A stretch of DNA of 64,000 nucleotides from Osedax frankpressi (Eukaryota > Annelida > Polychaeta > Sabellida > Siboglinidae). Shown one piece after another: positions 1 to 16,800 of this stretch. Position numbers and translations under genes: made by a program. The DNA lies in the NCBI GenBank assembly GCA_964035775.1, contig OZ038314.1, positions 18,823,025 to 18,887,024 of the forward strand, written 5' to 3'. The notes beneath the pieces were generated by a model. The model was not told where the DNA came from. It did no database searches and was given only the letters and a program-made list of their open reading frames with translations. Position 1 is the first letter of the stretch, and each line of letters begins with the position of its first letter.

Positions 1-3000
1 ATCACCTTCACTTTATCTCACTGTTCATCAATACCTCATACCATCATCACCTTCACTTTACCTCACTGTTCATCAATACCTCATACCATCATCACCTTCA
101 CTTTACCTCACTGTTCATCAATACCTCATACCATCACCTTCACTTTACCTCACTGTTCATCAATACCTCATACCATCATCACCTTCACTTTACCTCACTG
201 TTCATCAATACCTCATACCATCACCTTCACTTTACCTCACTGTTCATCAATACCTCATACCATCATCACCTTCACTTTACCTCACTGTTCATCAATACCT
301 CATACCATCACCTTCACTTTACCTCACTGTTCATCAATACCTCATACCATCATCACCTTCACTTTCCTCACTGTTCATCAATACCTCATACCATCACCTT
401 CACTTTACCTCACTGTTCATCAATACCTCATACCATCACCTTCACTTACCTCACTGTTCATCAATACCTCATACCATCATCACCTTCACTTTACCTCACT
501 GTTCATCAATACCTCATACCATCACCTTCACTTTACCTCACTGTTCATCAATACCTCATACCATCACCTTCACTTTACCTCACTGTTCATCAATACCTCA
601 TACCATCACCTTCACTTTACCTCACTGTTCATCAATACCTCATACCATCACCTTTACTTTACCTCACTGTTCATCAATACCTCATACCATCACCTTCACT
701 TTACCTCACTGTTCATCAATACCTCATACCATCATCACCTTCACTTTACCTCACTGTTCATCAATACCTCATACCATCATCACCTTCACTTTACCTCACT
801 GTTCATCAATACCTCATACCATCATCATCTTCACTTTACCTCACTGTTCATCAATACCTCATATCATCATCACCTTCACTTTACCTCACTGTTCATCAAT
901 ACCTCATACCACCACCTTCACTTTACCTCACTGTTCATCAATACCTCATACCATCATCACCTTCACTTTACCTCACTGTTCATCAATACCTCATACCATC
1001 ACCTTCACTTTACCTCACTGTTCATCAATACCTCATACCATCACCTTCACTTTACCTCACTGTTCATCAATACCTCATACCATCACCTTCACTTTACCTC
1101 ACTGTTCATCAATACCTCATATCATCACCTTCACTTTACCTCACTGTTCATCAATACCTCATATCATCACCTTCACATTACCTCACTGTTCATCAATACC
1201 TCATACCATCACCTTCACTTTACCTCACTGTTCATCAATACCTCATACCATCATCACCTTCACTTTACCTCACTGTTCATCAATACCTCATACCATCACC
1301 TTCACTTTACCTCACTGTTCATCAATACCTCATACCATCATCACCTTCACTTTACCTCACTGTTCATCAATACCTCATACCATCACCTTCACTTTACCTC
1401 ACTGTTCATCAATACCTCATACCATCATCACCTTCACTTTACCTCACTGTTCATCAATACCTCATACCATCACCTTCACTTTACCTCACTGTTCATCAAT
1501 ACCTCATACCATCACCTTCACTTTACCTCACTGTTCATCAATACCTCATACCATCACCTTCACTTTACCTCACTGTTCATCAATACCTCATACCATCACC
1601 TTCACTTTACCTCACTGTTCATCAATACCTCATACCATCACCTTCACTTTACCTCACTGTTCATCAATACCTCATACCATCATCACCTTCACTTTACCTC
1701 ACTGTTCATCAATACCTCATACCATCATCACCTTCACTTTACCTCACTGTTCATCAATACCTCATACCATCACCTTCACTTTACCTCACTGTTCATCAAT
1801 ACCTCATACCATCACCTTCACTTTACCTCACTGTTCATCAATACCTCATACCATCACCTTCACTTTACCTCACTGTTCATCAATACCTCATACCATCATC
1901 ACCTTCACTTTACCTCACTGTTCATCAATACCTCATACCATCACCTTCACTTTACCTCACTGTTCATCAATACCTCATACCATCACCTTCACTTTACCTC
2001 ACTGTTCATCAATACCTCATACCATCATCACCTTCACTTTACCTCACTGTTCATCAATACCTCATACCATCACCTTCACTTTACCTCACTGTTCATCAAT
2101 ACCTCATACCATCACCTTCACTTTACCTCACTGTTCATCAATACCTCATACCATCATCACCTTCACTTTACCTCACTGTTCATCAATACCTCATACCATC
2201 ACCTTCACTTTACCTCACTGTTCATCAATACCTCATACCATCACCTTCACTTTACCTCACTGTTCATCAATACCTCATACCATCATCACCTTCACTTTAC
2301 CTCACTGTTCATCAATACCTCATACCATCACCTTCACTTTACCTCACTGTTCATCATTACCTCATACCATCACCTTCACTTTACCTCACTGTTCATCAAT
2401 ACCTCATACCATCATCACCTTCACTTTACCTCACTGTTCATCAATACCTCATACCATCACCTTCACTTTACCTCACTGTTCATCAATACCTCATACCATC
2501 ATCACCTTCACTTTACCTCACTGTTCATCAATACCTCATACCATCACCTTCACTTTACCTCACTGTTCATCAATACCTCATACCATCACCTTCACTTTAC
2601 CTCACTGTTCATCAATACCTCATACCATCACCTTCACTTTACCTCACTGTTCATCAATACCTCATACCATCATCACCTTCACTTTACCTCACTGTTCATC
2701 AATACCTCATATCATCACCTTCACTTTACCTCACTGTTCATCAATACCTCATATCATCACCTTCACTTTACCTCACTGTTCATCAATACCTCATACCATC
2801 ATCACCTTCACTTTACCTCACTGTTCATCAATACCTCATACCATCACCTTCACTTTACCTCACTGTTCATCAATACCTCATACCATCATCACCTTCACTT
2901 TACCTCACTGTTCATCAATACCTCATACCATCACCTTCACTTTACCTCACTGTTCATCAATACCTCATACCATCATCACCTTCACTTTACCTCACTGTTC

Positions 3001-6000
3001 ATCAATACCTCATACCATCACCTTCACTTTACCTCACTGTTCATCAATACCTCATATCATCACCTTCACTTTACCTCACTGTTCATCAATACCTCATATC
3101 ATCACCTTCACTTTACCTCACTGTTCATCAATACCTCATACCATCATCACCTTCACTTTACCTCACTGTTCATCAATACCTCATACCATCATCACCTTCA
3201 CTTTACCTCACTGTTCATCAATCCTCATACCATCACCTTCACTTTACCTCACTGTTCATCAATACCTCATATCATCACCTTCACTTTACCTCACTGTTCA
3301 TCAATACCTCATACCATCATCACCTTCACTTTACCTCACTGTTCATCAATACCTCATACCATCATCACCTTCACTTTACCTCACTGTTCATCAATACCTC
3401 ATACCATCATCACCTTCACTTTACCTCACTGTTCATCAATACCTCATACCATCACCTTCACTTTACCTCACTATTCATCAATACCTCATACCATCATCAC
3501 CTTCACTTTACCTCACTGTTCATCAATACCTCATACCATCATCACCTTCACTTTACCTCACTGTTCATCAATACCTCATACCATCACCTTCACTTTACCT
3601 CACTGTTCATCAATACCTCATACCATCATCACCTTCACTTTACCTCACTGTTCATCAATACCTCATACCATCATCACCTTCACTTTACCTCACTGTTCAT
3701 CAATCCTCATACCATCATCACCTTCACTTTACCTCACTGTTCATCAATACCTCATACCATCACCTTCACTTTACCTCACTGTTCATCATTACCTCATACC
3801 ATCACCTTCACTTTACCTCACTGTTCATCAATACCTCATACCATCACCACCTTCACTTTACCTCACTGTTCATCAATACCTCATATCATCACCTTCACTT
3901 TACCTCACTGTTCATCATTACCTCATACCATCACCTTCACTTTACCTCACTGTTCATCAATACCTCATACCATCATCACCTTCACTTTACCTCACTGTTC
4001 ATCAATACCTCATATCATCACCTTCACTTTACCTCACTGTTCATCAATACCTCATATCATCACCTTCACTTTACCTCACTGTTCATCAATACCTCATACC
4101 ATCATCACCTTCACTTTACCTCACTGTTCATCAATACCTCATACCATCATCACCTTCACTTTACCTCACTGTTCATCAATCCTCATACCATCACCTTCAC
4201 TTTACCTCACTGTTCATCAATACCTCATACCATCACCTTCACTTTACCTCACTGTTCATCAATACCTCATACCATCATCACCTTCACTTTACCTCACTGT
4301 TCATCAATACCTCATACCATCACCTTCACTTTACCTCACTGTTCATCAATACCTCATACCATCATCACCTTCACTTTACCTCACTGTTCATCAATACCTC
4401 ATACCATCATCACCTTCACTTTACCTCACTGTTCATCATTACCTCATACCATCATCACCTTCACTTTACCTCACTGTTCATCAATACCTCATATCATCAC
4501 CTTCACTTTACCTCACTGTTCATCAATACCTCATACCATCACCTTCACTTTACCTCACTATTCATCAATACCTCATACCATCATCACCTTCACTTTACCT
4601 CACTGTTCATCAATACCTCATACCATCATCACCTTCACTTTACCTCACTGTTCATCAATACCTCATACCATCATCACCTTCACTTTACCTCACTGTTCAT
4701 CAATACCTCATACCATCACCTTCACTTTACCTCACTGTTCATCAATACCTCATACCATCACCTTCACTTTACCTCACTGTTCATCAATACCTCATACCAT
4801 CATCACCTTCACTTTACCTCACTGTTCATCAATACCTCATACCATCATCACCTTCACTTTACCTCACTGTTCATCAATACCTCATACCATCACCTTCACT
4901 TTACCTCACTGTTCATCAATACCTCATACCATCACCTTCACTTTACCTCACTGTTCATCAATACCTCATACCATCATCTTCACTTTACCTCACTGTTCAT
5001 CAATACCTCATACCATCATCACCTTCACTTTACCTCACTGTTCATCAATACCTCATACCATCACCTTCACTTTACCTCACTGTTCATCAATACCTCATAC
5101 CATCACCTTCACTTTACCTCACTGTTCATCAATACCTCATACCATCATCACCTTCACTTTACCTCACTGTTCATCAATACCTCATACCATCACCTTCACT
5201 TTACCTCACTGTTCATCAATACCTCATACCATCACCTTCACTTTACCTCACTGTTCATCAATACCTCATACCATCACCTTCACTTTACCTCACTGTTCAT
5301 CAATACCTCATACCATCACCTTCACTTTACCTCACTGTTCATCAATACCTCATACCATCACCTTCACTTTACCTCACTGTTCATCAATACCTCATACCAT
5401 CATCACCTTCACTTTACCTCACTGTTCATCAATACCTCATACCATCACCTTCACTTTACCTCACTGTTCATCAATACCTCATACCATCACCTTCACTTTA
5501 CCTCACTGTTCATCAATACCTCATACCATCACCTTCACTTTACCTCACTGTTCATCAATACCTCATACCATCACCTTCACTTTACCTCACTGTTCATCAA
5601 TACCTCATACCACCACCTTCACTTTACCTCACTGTTCATCAATACCTCATACCATCACCTTCACTTTACCTCATTGTTCATCAATACCTCATACCATCAC
5701 CTTCACTTTACCTCACTGTTCATCAATACCTCATACCATCATCACCTTCACTTTACCTCACTGTTCATCAATACCTCATACCATCACCTTCACTTTACCT
5801 CACTGTTCATCAATACCTCATACCATCATCACCTTCACTTTACCTCACTGTTCATCAATACCTCATACCATCACCTTCACTTTACCTCACTATTCATCAA
5901 TACCTCATACCATCACCTTCACTTTACCTCACTGTTCATCAATACCTCATACCATCATCTTCACTTTACCTCACTGTTCATCAAAACCTCATACCATCAT

Positions 6001-9000
6001 CTTCACTTTACCTCACTGTTCATCAATACCTCATACCACCATCACCTTCACTTTACCTCACTGTTCATCAATACCTCATACCATCATCACCTTCACTTTA
6101 CCTCACTGTTCATCAATACCTCATACCATCACCTTCACTTTACCTCACTGTTCATCAATACCTCATACCACCATCACCTTCACTTTACCTCACTGTTCAT
6201 CAATACCTCATACCATCATCACCTTCACTTTACCTCACTGTTCATCAATACCTCATACCATCATCATCTTCACTTTACCTCACTGTTCATCAATACCTCA
6301 TACCATCACCTTCACTTTACCTCACTGTTCATCAATACCTCATACCATCATCACTTTCACTTTACCTCACTGTTCATCAATACCTCATACCATCACTTTC
6401 ACTTTACCTCACTGTTCATCAATACCTCATACCATCATCACCTTCACTTTACCTCACTGTTCATCAATACCTCATACCTTCACCTTCACTTTACCTCACT
6501 GTTCATCAATACCTCATACCATCATCACCTTCACTTTACCTCACTGTTCATCAATACCTCATACCATCACCTTCACTTTACCTCACTGTTCATCAATACC
6601 TCATACCATCATCACCTTCACTTTACCTCACTGTTCATCAATACCTCATACCATCACCTTCACTTTACCTCACTGTTCATCAATACCTCATACCATCATC
6701 ACCTTCACTTTACCTCACTGTTCATCAATACCTCATACCATCATCACCTTCACTTTACCTCACTGTTCATCAATACCTCATACCATCACCTTCACTTTAC
6801 CTCACTGTTCATCAATACCTCATACCATCACCTTCACTTTACCTCACTGTTCATCAATACCTCATACCATCATCACCTTCACTTTACCTCACTGTTCATC
6901 AATACCTCATACCATCATCACCTTCACTTTACCTCACTGTTCATCAATACCTCATACCATCACCTTCACTTTACCTCACTGTTCATCAATACCTCATACC
7001 ACCACCTTCACTTTACCTCACTGTTCATCAATACCTCATACCATCATCACCTTCACTTTACCTCACTGTTCATCAATACCTCATACCATCACCTTCACTT
7101 TACCTCACTGTTCATCAATACCTCATACCATCACCTTCACTTTACCTCACTGTTCATCAATACCTCATACCATCACCTTCACTTAACCTCACTGTTCATC
7201 AATACCTCATACCATCACCTTCACTTAACCTCACTGTTCATCAATACCTCATACCATCACCTTCACTTTACCTCACTGTTCATCAATACCTCATACCATC
7301 ACCTTCACTTAACCTCACTGTTCATCAATACCTCATACCATCACCTTCACTTTACCTCACTGTTCATCAATACCTCATACCATCACCATCTTCACTTTAC
7401 CTCACTGTTCATCAATACCTCATACCATCATCACCTTCACTTTACCTCACTGTTCATCAATACCTCATACCACCATCACCTTCACTTTACCTCACTGTTC
7501 ATCAATATCTCATACCATCACCTTCACTTTACCTCACTGTTCATCAATATCTCATACCATCACCTTCACTTTACCTCACTGTTCATCAATACCTCATACC
7601 ATCACCTTCACTTTACCTCACTGTTCATCAATACCTCATACCATCATCACCTTCACTTTACCTCACTGTTCATCAATACCTCATACCATCACCTTCACTT
7701 TACCTCACTGTTCATCAATACCTCATACCATCATCACCTTCACTTTACCTCACTGTTCATCAATACCTCATACCATCATCACCTTCACTTTACCTCACTG
7801 TTCATCAATACCTCATACCATCACCTTCACTTTACCTCACTGTTCATCAATACCTCATACCATCACCTTCACTTTACCTCACTGTTCATCAATACCTCAT
7901 ACCATCACCTTCACTTTACCTCACTGTTCATCAATACCTCATACCATCACCTTCACTTTACCTCACTGTTCATCAATACCTCATACCATCACCTTCACTT
8001 TACCTCACTGTTCATCAATACCTCATACCATCACCTTCACTTTACCTCACTGTTCATCAATACCTCATACCATCACCTTCACTTTACCTCACTGTTCATC
8101 AATATCTCATACATTCACCACCTTCACTTTACCTCACTATTCATCAATACCTCATACCATTACCACCTTCACTTTACCTCACTGTTCATCAATATCTCAT
8201 ACCATCATCACCTTAACTTTACCTCACTGTTCATCAATACCTCATACCATCATCACCTTCACTTTACCTCACTGTTCATCAATATCTCATACCATCATCA
8301 CCTTCACTTTACCTCACTGTTCATCAATACCTCATACCATCATCATCACCTTCACTTTACCTCACTGTTCATCAATACCTCATACCATCATCACCTTCAC
8401 TTTACCTCACTGTTCATCAATACCTCATACCATCATCACCTTCACTTTACCTCACTGTTCACCAATACCTCATACCATCATCACCTTCACTTTACCTCAC
8501 TGTTCATCAATACCTCATACCATCACCTTCACTTTACCTCACTGTTCATCAATACCTCATACCATCACCTTCACTTTACCTCACTGTTCATCAATACCTC
8601 ATACCATCATCTTCACTTTACCTCACTGTTCATCAATACCTCATACCATCATCATCTTCACTTTACCTCACTGTTCATCAATACCTCATACCATCACCTT
8701 CACTTTACCTCACTGTTCATCAATACCTCATACCATCACCTTCACTTTACCTCACTGTTCATCAATACCTCATACCATCACCTTCACTTTACCTCACTGT
8801 TCATCAATACCTCATACCATCACCTTCACTTTACCTCACTGTTCATCAATACCTCATACCATCATCTTCACTTTACCTCACTGTTCATCAATACCTCATA
8901 CCATCATCACCTTCACTTTACCTCACTGTTCATCAATACCTCATACCATCACCTTCACTTTACCTCACTGTTCATCAATACCTCATACCATCATCACCTT

Positions 9001-12000
9001 CACTTTACCTCACTGTTCATCAATACCTCATACCATCACCTTCACTTTACCTCACTGTTCATCAATACCTCATACCATCACCTTCACTTTACATCACTGT
9101 TCATCAATACCTCATACCATCACCTTCACTTTACCTCACTGTTCATCAATACCTCATACCATCACCTTCACTTTACCTCACTGTTCATCAATACCTCATA
9201 CCATCATCACCTTCACTTTACCTCACTGTTCATCAATACCTCATACCATCACCTTCACTTTACCTCACTGTTCATCAATACCTCATACCATCATCACCTT
9301 CACTTTACCTCACTGTTCATCAATACCTCATACCACCATCACCTTCACTTTACCTCACTGTTCATCAATACCTCATACCATCATCACCTTCACTTTACCT
9401 CACTGTTCATCAATACCTCATACCATCATCACCTTCACTTTACCTCACTGTTCATCAATACCTCATACCATCACCTTAACTTTACCTCACTGTTCATCAA
9501 TACCTCATACCATCACCTTCACTTTACCTCACTGTTCATCAATACCTCATACCATCATCACCTTCACTTTACCTCACTGTTCATCAATACCTCATACCAT
9601 CACCTTCACTTTACCTCACTGTTCATCAATACCTCATACCATCACCTTCACTTTACCTCACTGTTCATCAATACCTCATACCATCACCTTCACTTTACCT
9701 CACTGTTCATCAATACCTCATACCATCATCACCTTCACTTTACCTCACTGTTCATCAATACCTCATACCATCACCTTCACTTTACCTCATTGTTCATCAA
9801 TACCTCATACCATCATCACCTTCACTTTACCTCACTGTTCATCAATACCTCATACCATCATCACCTTCACTTTACCTCACTGTTCATCAATACCTCATAC
9901 CATCACCTTCACTTTACCTCACTGTTCATCAATACCTCATACCATCACCTTCACTTTACCTCACTGTTCATCAATACCTCATACCATCACCTTCACTTTA
10001 CCTCACTGTTCATCAATACCTCATACCATCATCACCTTCACTTTACCTCACTGTTCATCAATACCTCATACCATCATCACCTTCACTTTACCTCACTGTT
10101 CATCAATACCTCATACCATCACCTTCACTTTACCTCACTGTTCATCAATACCTCATACCATCACCTTCACTTTACCTCACTGTTCATCAATACCTCATAC
10201 CATCACCTTCACTTTACCTCACTGTTCATCAATACCTCATATCATCATCACCTTCACTTTACCTCACTGTTCATCAATACCTCATACCATCATCACCTTC
10301 ACTTTACCTCACTGTTCATCAATACCTCATACCATCATCACCTTCACTTTACCTCACTGTTCATCAATACCTCATACCATCACCTTCACTTTACCTCACT
10401 GTTCATCAATACCTCATACCATCATCACCTTCACTTTACCTCACTGTTCATCAATACCTCATACCATCACCTTCACTTTACCTCACTGTTCATCAATACC
10501 TCATACCATCACCTTCACTTTACCTCACTGTTCATCAATACCTCATACCATCATCACCTTCACTTTACCTCACTGTTCATCAATACCTCATACCATCATC
10601 ACCTTCACTTTACCTCACTGTTCATCAATACCTCATACCATCACCTTCACTTTACCTCACTGTTCATCAATACCTCATACCATCACCTTCACTTTACCTC
10701 ACTGTTCATCAATACCTCATACCATCACCTTCACTTTACCTCACTGTTCATCAATACCTCATACCATCACCTTCACTTTACCTCACTGTTCATCAATACC
10801 TCATATCATCATCACCTTCACTTTACCTCACTGTTCATCAATACCTCATACCATCATCACCTTCACTTTACCTCACTGTTCATCAATACCTCATACCATC
10901 ACCTTCACTTTACCTCACTGTTCATCAATACCTCATACCATCACCTTCACTTTACCTCACTGTTCATCAAAACCTCATACCATCACCTTCACTTTACCTC
11001 ACTGTTCATCAATACCTCATACCATCATCACCTTCACTTTACCTCACTGTTCATCAATACCTCATACCATCATCACCTTCACTTTACCTCACTGTTCATC
11101 AATACCTTATACCATCATCACCTTCACTTTACCTCACTGTTCATCAATACCTCATACCATCACCTTCACTTTACCTCACTGTTCATCAATACCTCATACC
11201 ATCACCTTCACTTTACCTCACTGTTCATCAATACCTCATACCATCACCTTCACTTTACCTCACTGTTCATCAATACCTCATACCATCACCTTCACTTTAC
11301 CTCACTGTTCATCAATACCTCATACCATCACCTTCACTTTACCTCACTGTTCATCAATACCTCATACCATCATCACCTTCACTTTACCTCACTGTTCATC
11401 AATACCTCATACCATCATCACCTTCACTTTACCTCACTGTTCATCAATACCTTATACCATCATCTTCACTTTACCTCACTGTTCATCAATACCTCATACC
11501 ATCATCACCTTCACTTTACCTCACTGTTCATCAATACCTCATACCATCACCTTCACTTTACCTCACTGTTCATCAATACCTCATACCATCACCTTCACTT
11601 TACCTCACTGTTCATCAATACCTCATACCATCACCTTCACTTTACCTCACTGTTCATCAATACCTCATACCATCATCACCTTCACTTTACCTCACTGTTC
11701 ATCAATACCTCATACCATCACCTTCACTTTACCTCACTGTTCATCAATACCTCATACCATCACCTTCACTTTACCTCACTGTTCATCAATACCTCATACC
11801 ATCATCACCTTCACTTTACCTCACTGTTCATCAATACCTCATACCATCATCACCTTCACTTTACCTCACTGTTCATCAATACCTCATACCATCATCACCT
11901 TCACTTTACCTCACTGTTCATCAATACCTCATACCATCATCACCTTCACTTTACCTCACTGTTCATCAATACCTCATACCATCACCTTCACTTTACCTCA

Positions 12001-13885
12001 CTGTTCATCAATACCTCATACCATCACCTTCACTTTACCTCACTGTTCATCAATACCTCATACCATCATCACCTTCACTTTACCTCACTGTTCATCAATA
12101 CCTCATACCATCATCACCTTCACTTTACCTCACTGTTCATCAATACCTCATACCATCATCACCTTCACTTTACCTCACTGTTCATCAATACCTCATACCA
12201 TCACCTTCACTTTACCTCACTGTTCATCAATACCTCATACCATCACCTTCACTTTACCTCACTGTTCATCAATACCTCATACCATCATCACCTTCACTTT
12301 ACCTCACTGTTCATCAATACCTCATACCATCACCTTCACTTTACCTCACTGTTCATCAATACCTCATACCATCATCACCTTCACTTTACCTCACTGTTCA
12401 TCAATACCTCATACCATCATCACCTTCACTTTACCTCACTGTTCATCAATACCTCATACCATCACCTTCACTTTTCCTCACTGTTCATCAATACCTCATA
12501 CCACCACCTTCACTTTACCTCACTGTTCATCAATACCTCATACCATCACCTTCACTTTACCTCACTGTTCATCAATACCTCATACCATCATCACCTTCAC
12601 TTTACCTCACTGTTCATCAATACCTCATATCATCACCTTCACTTTACCTCACTGTTCATCAATACCTCATACCATCACCTTCACTTTACCTCACTGTTCA
12701 TCAATACCTCATACCATCACCTTCACTTTACCTCACTGTTCATCAATACCTCATACCATCCTCATCTTCACTTTACCTCACTGTTCATCAATACCTCATA
12801 CCATCACCTTCACTTTACCTCACTGTTCATCAATACCTCATACCATCACCACCTTCACTTTACCTCACTGTTCATCAATACCTCATACCATCTTCACCTT
12901 CACTTTACCTCACTGTTCATCAATACCTCATACCACCATCACCTTCACTTTACCTCACTGTTCATCAATACCTCATATCATCACCTTCACTTTACCTCAC
13001 TGTTCATCAATACCTCATACCATCACCTTCACTTTACCTCACTGTTCATCAATACCTAATACCATCACCTTCACTTTACCTCACTGTTCATCAATACCTC
13101 ATACCATCACCACCTTCACTTTACCTCACTGTTCATCAATACCTCATACCATCACCTTCACTTTACCTCACTGTTCATCAATACCTCATACCATCATCAC
13201 CTTCACTTTATCTCACTGTTCATCAATACCTCATGCCATCACCTTCACTTTACCTCACTGTTCATCAATACCTCATACCATCACCTTCACTTTACCTCAC
13301 TGTTCATCAATACCTCATACCATCTTCACCTTCACTTTACCTCACTGTTCATCAATACCTCATACCATCCTCATCTTCACTTTACCTCACTGTTCATCAA
13401 TACCTCATACCATCACCTTCACTTTACCTCACTGTTCATCAATACCTCATACCATCACCACCTTCACTTTACCTCACTGTTCATCAATACCTCATACCAT
13501 CTTCACCTTCACTTTACCTCACTGTTCATCAATACCTCATACCATCACCACCTTCACTTTACCTCACTGTTCATCAATACCTCATACCATCACCTTCACT
13601 TTACCTCACTGTTCATCAATACCTCATACCATCACCTTCACTTTACCTCACTGTTCATCAATACCTCATACCATCACCTTCACTTTACCTCACTGTTCAT
13701 CAATACCTCATACCATCACCTTCACTTTACCTCACTGTTCATCAATACCTCATACCATCATCACCTTCACTTTACCTCACTGCTCATCAATACCTCATAC
13801 CATCATCACCTTCACTTTACCTCACTGTTCATCAATACCTCATACCATCATCACCTTCACTTTACCTCACTGTTCATCAATACCT
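1..13885 (+). repeat. Satellite zone A: mixed 42/45-bp units with point variants
   Basis: Here 42-bp and 45-bp units are interleaved, and scattered variants mark individual units: CATATCATC instead of CATACCATC, TCATCATTACC, CACTATTCATC, and three nearby units with CTTCACTTAACC (about 7,190, 7,230 and 7,315). Variants recur at regular spacing in places, for example the 41-bp unit containing CAATCCTCAT near 3,221, 3,703 and 4,179. This is normal satellite structure made by unequal exchange. The zone ends at about 13,885, where a unit lacks ATAC. Confidence 0.8.
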
Positions 13886-16800
13886 CCATCACCTTCACTT
13901 TACCTCACTGTTCATCAATACCTCATACCATCATCACCTTCACTTTACCTCACTGTTCATCAATACCTCATACCATCATACCTTCACTTTACCTCACTGT
14001 TCATCAATACCTCATACCATCACCTTCACTTTACCTCACTGTTCATCAATACCTCATACCATCACCTTCACTTTACCTCACTGTTCATCAATACCTCATA
14101 CCATCACCTTCACTTTACCTCACTGTTCATCAATACCTCATACCATCACCTTCACTTTACCTCACTGTTCATCAATACCTCATACCATCACACCTTCACT
14201 TTACCTCACTGTTCATCAATACCTCATACCATCACCTTCACTTTACCTCACTGTTCATCAATACCTCATACCATCACCTTCACTTTACCTCACTGTTCAT
14301 CAATACCTCATACCATCACCTTCACTTTACCTCACTGTTCATCAATACCTCATACCATCACCTTCACTTTACCTCACTGTTCATCAATACCTCATACCAT
14401 CACCTTCACTTTACCTCACTGTTCATCAATACCTCATACCATCACCTTCACTTTACCTCACTGTTCATCAATACCTCATACCATCACACCTTCACTTTAC
14501 CTCACTGTTCATCAATACCTCATACCATCACCTTCACTTTACCTCACTGTTCATCAATACCTCATACCATCACCTTCACTTTACCTCACTGTTCATCAAT
14601 ACCTCATACCATCACCTTCACTTTACCTCACTGTTCATCAATACCTCATACCATCACCTTCACTTTACCTCACTGTTCATCAATACCTCATACCATCACC
14701 TTCACTTTACCTCACTGTTCATCAATACCTCATACCATCATCCTTCACTTTACCTCACTGTTCATCAATACCTCATACCATCACCTTCACTTTACCTCAC
14801 TGTTCATCAATACCTCATACCATCACCTTCACTTTACCTCACTGTTCATCAATACCTCATACCATCACCTTCACTTTACCTCACTGTTCATCAATACCTC
14901 ATACCATCACCTTCACTTTACCTCACTGTTCATCAATACCTCATACCATCACCTTCACTTTACCTCACTGTTCATCAATACCTCATACCATCACCTTCAC
15001 TTTACCTCACTGTTCATCAATACCTCATACCATCATCACCTTCACTTTACCTCACTGTTCATCAATACCTCATACCATCACCTTCACTTTACCTCACTGT
15101 TCATCAATACCTCATACCATCACCTTCACTTTACCTCACTGTTCATCAATACCTCATACCATCACCTTCACTTTACCTCACTGTTCATCAATACCTCATA
15201 CCATCACCTTCACTTTACCTCACTGTTCATCAATACCTCATACCATCACCTTCACTTTACCTCACTGTTCATCAATACCTCATACCATCACCTTCACTTT
15301 ACCTCACTGTTCATCAATACCTCATACCATCACCTTCACTTTACCTCACTGTTCATCAATACCTCATACCATCACCTTCACTTTACCTCACTGTTCATCA
15401 ATACCTCATACCATCACCTTCACTTTACCTCACTGTTCATCAATACCTCATACCATCACCTTCACTTTACCTCACTGTTCATCAATACCTCATACCATCA
15501 TCACCTTCACTTTACCTCACTGTTCATCAATACCTCATACCATCACCTTCACTTTACCTCACTGTTCATCAATACCTCATACCATCACCTTCACTTTACC
15601 TCACTGTTCATCAATACCTCATACCATCACCTTCACTTTACCTCACTGTTCATCAATACCTCATACCATCACCTTCACTTTACCTCACTGTTCATCAATA
15701 CCTCATACCATCACCTTCACTTTACCTCACTGTTCATCAATACCTCATACCATCACCTTCACTTTACCTCACTGTTCATCAATACCTCATACCATCACCT
15801 TCACTTTACCTCACTGTTCATCAATACCTCATACCATCACCTTCACTTTACCTCACTGTTCATCAATACCTCATACCATCACCTTCACTTTACCTCACTG
15901 TTCATCAATACCTCATACCATCACCTTCACTTTACCTCACTGTTCATCAATACCTCATACCATCACCTTCACTTTACCTCACTGTTCATCAATACCTCAT
16001 ACCATCACCTTCACTTTACCTCACTGTTCATCAATACCTCATACCATCACCTTCACTTTACCTCACTGTTCATCAATACCTCATACCATCACCTTCACTT
16101 TACCTCACTGTTCATCAATACCTCATACCATCACCTTCACTTTACCTCACTGTTCATCAATACCTCATACCATCACCTTCACTTTACCTCACTGTTCATC
16201 AATACCTCATACCATCACCTTCACTTTACCTCACTGTTCATCAATACCTCATACCATCATCACCTTCACTTTACCTCCTCATACCATCACCTTCACTTTA
16301 CCTCACTGTTCATCAATACCTCATACCATCACCTTCACTTTACCTCACTGTTCATCAATACCTCATACCATCACCTTCACTTTACCTCACTGTTCATCAA
16401 TACCTCATACCATCACCTTCACTTTACCTCACTGTTCATCAATACCTCATACCATCACCTTCACTTTACCTCACTGTTCATCAATACCTCATACCATCAC
16501 CTTCACTTTACCTCACTGTTCATCAATACCTCATACCATCACCTTCACTTTACCTCACTGTTCATCAATACCTCATACCATCACCTTCACTTTACCTCAC
16601 TGTTCATCAATACCTCATACCATCACCTTCACTTTACCTCACTGTTCATCAATACCTCATACCATCACCTTCACTTTACCTCACTGTTCATCAATACCTC
16701 ATACCATCACCTTCACTTTACCTCACTGTTCATCAATACCTCATACCATCACCTTCACTTTACCTCACTGTTCATCAATACCTCATACCATCACCTTCAC

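Noticed and set aside
5674-13059. A 2,461-residue open frame of 14/15-residue repeats on +
   Set aside because: The satellite unit has no stop in any forward frame and is 42 or 45 bp, so any stretch is open by composition. There is no unique flanking coding sequence and no initiation context, and it lies in a probable intron.
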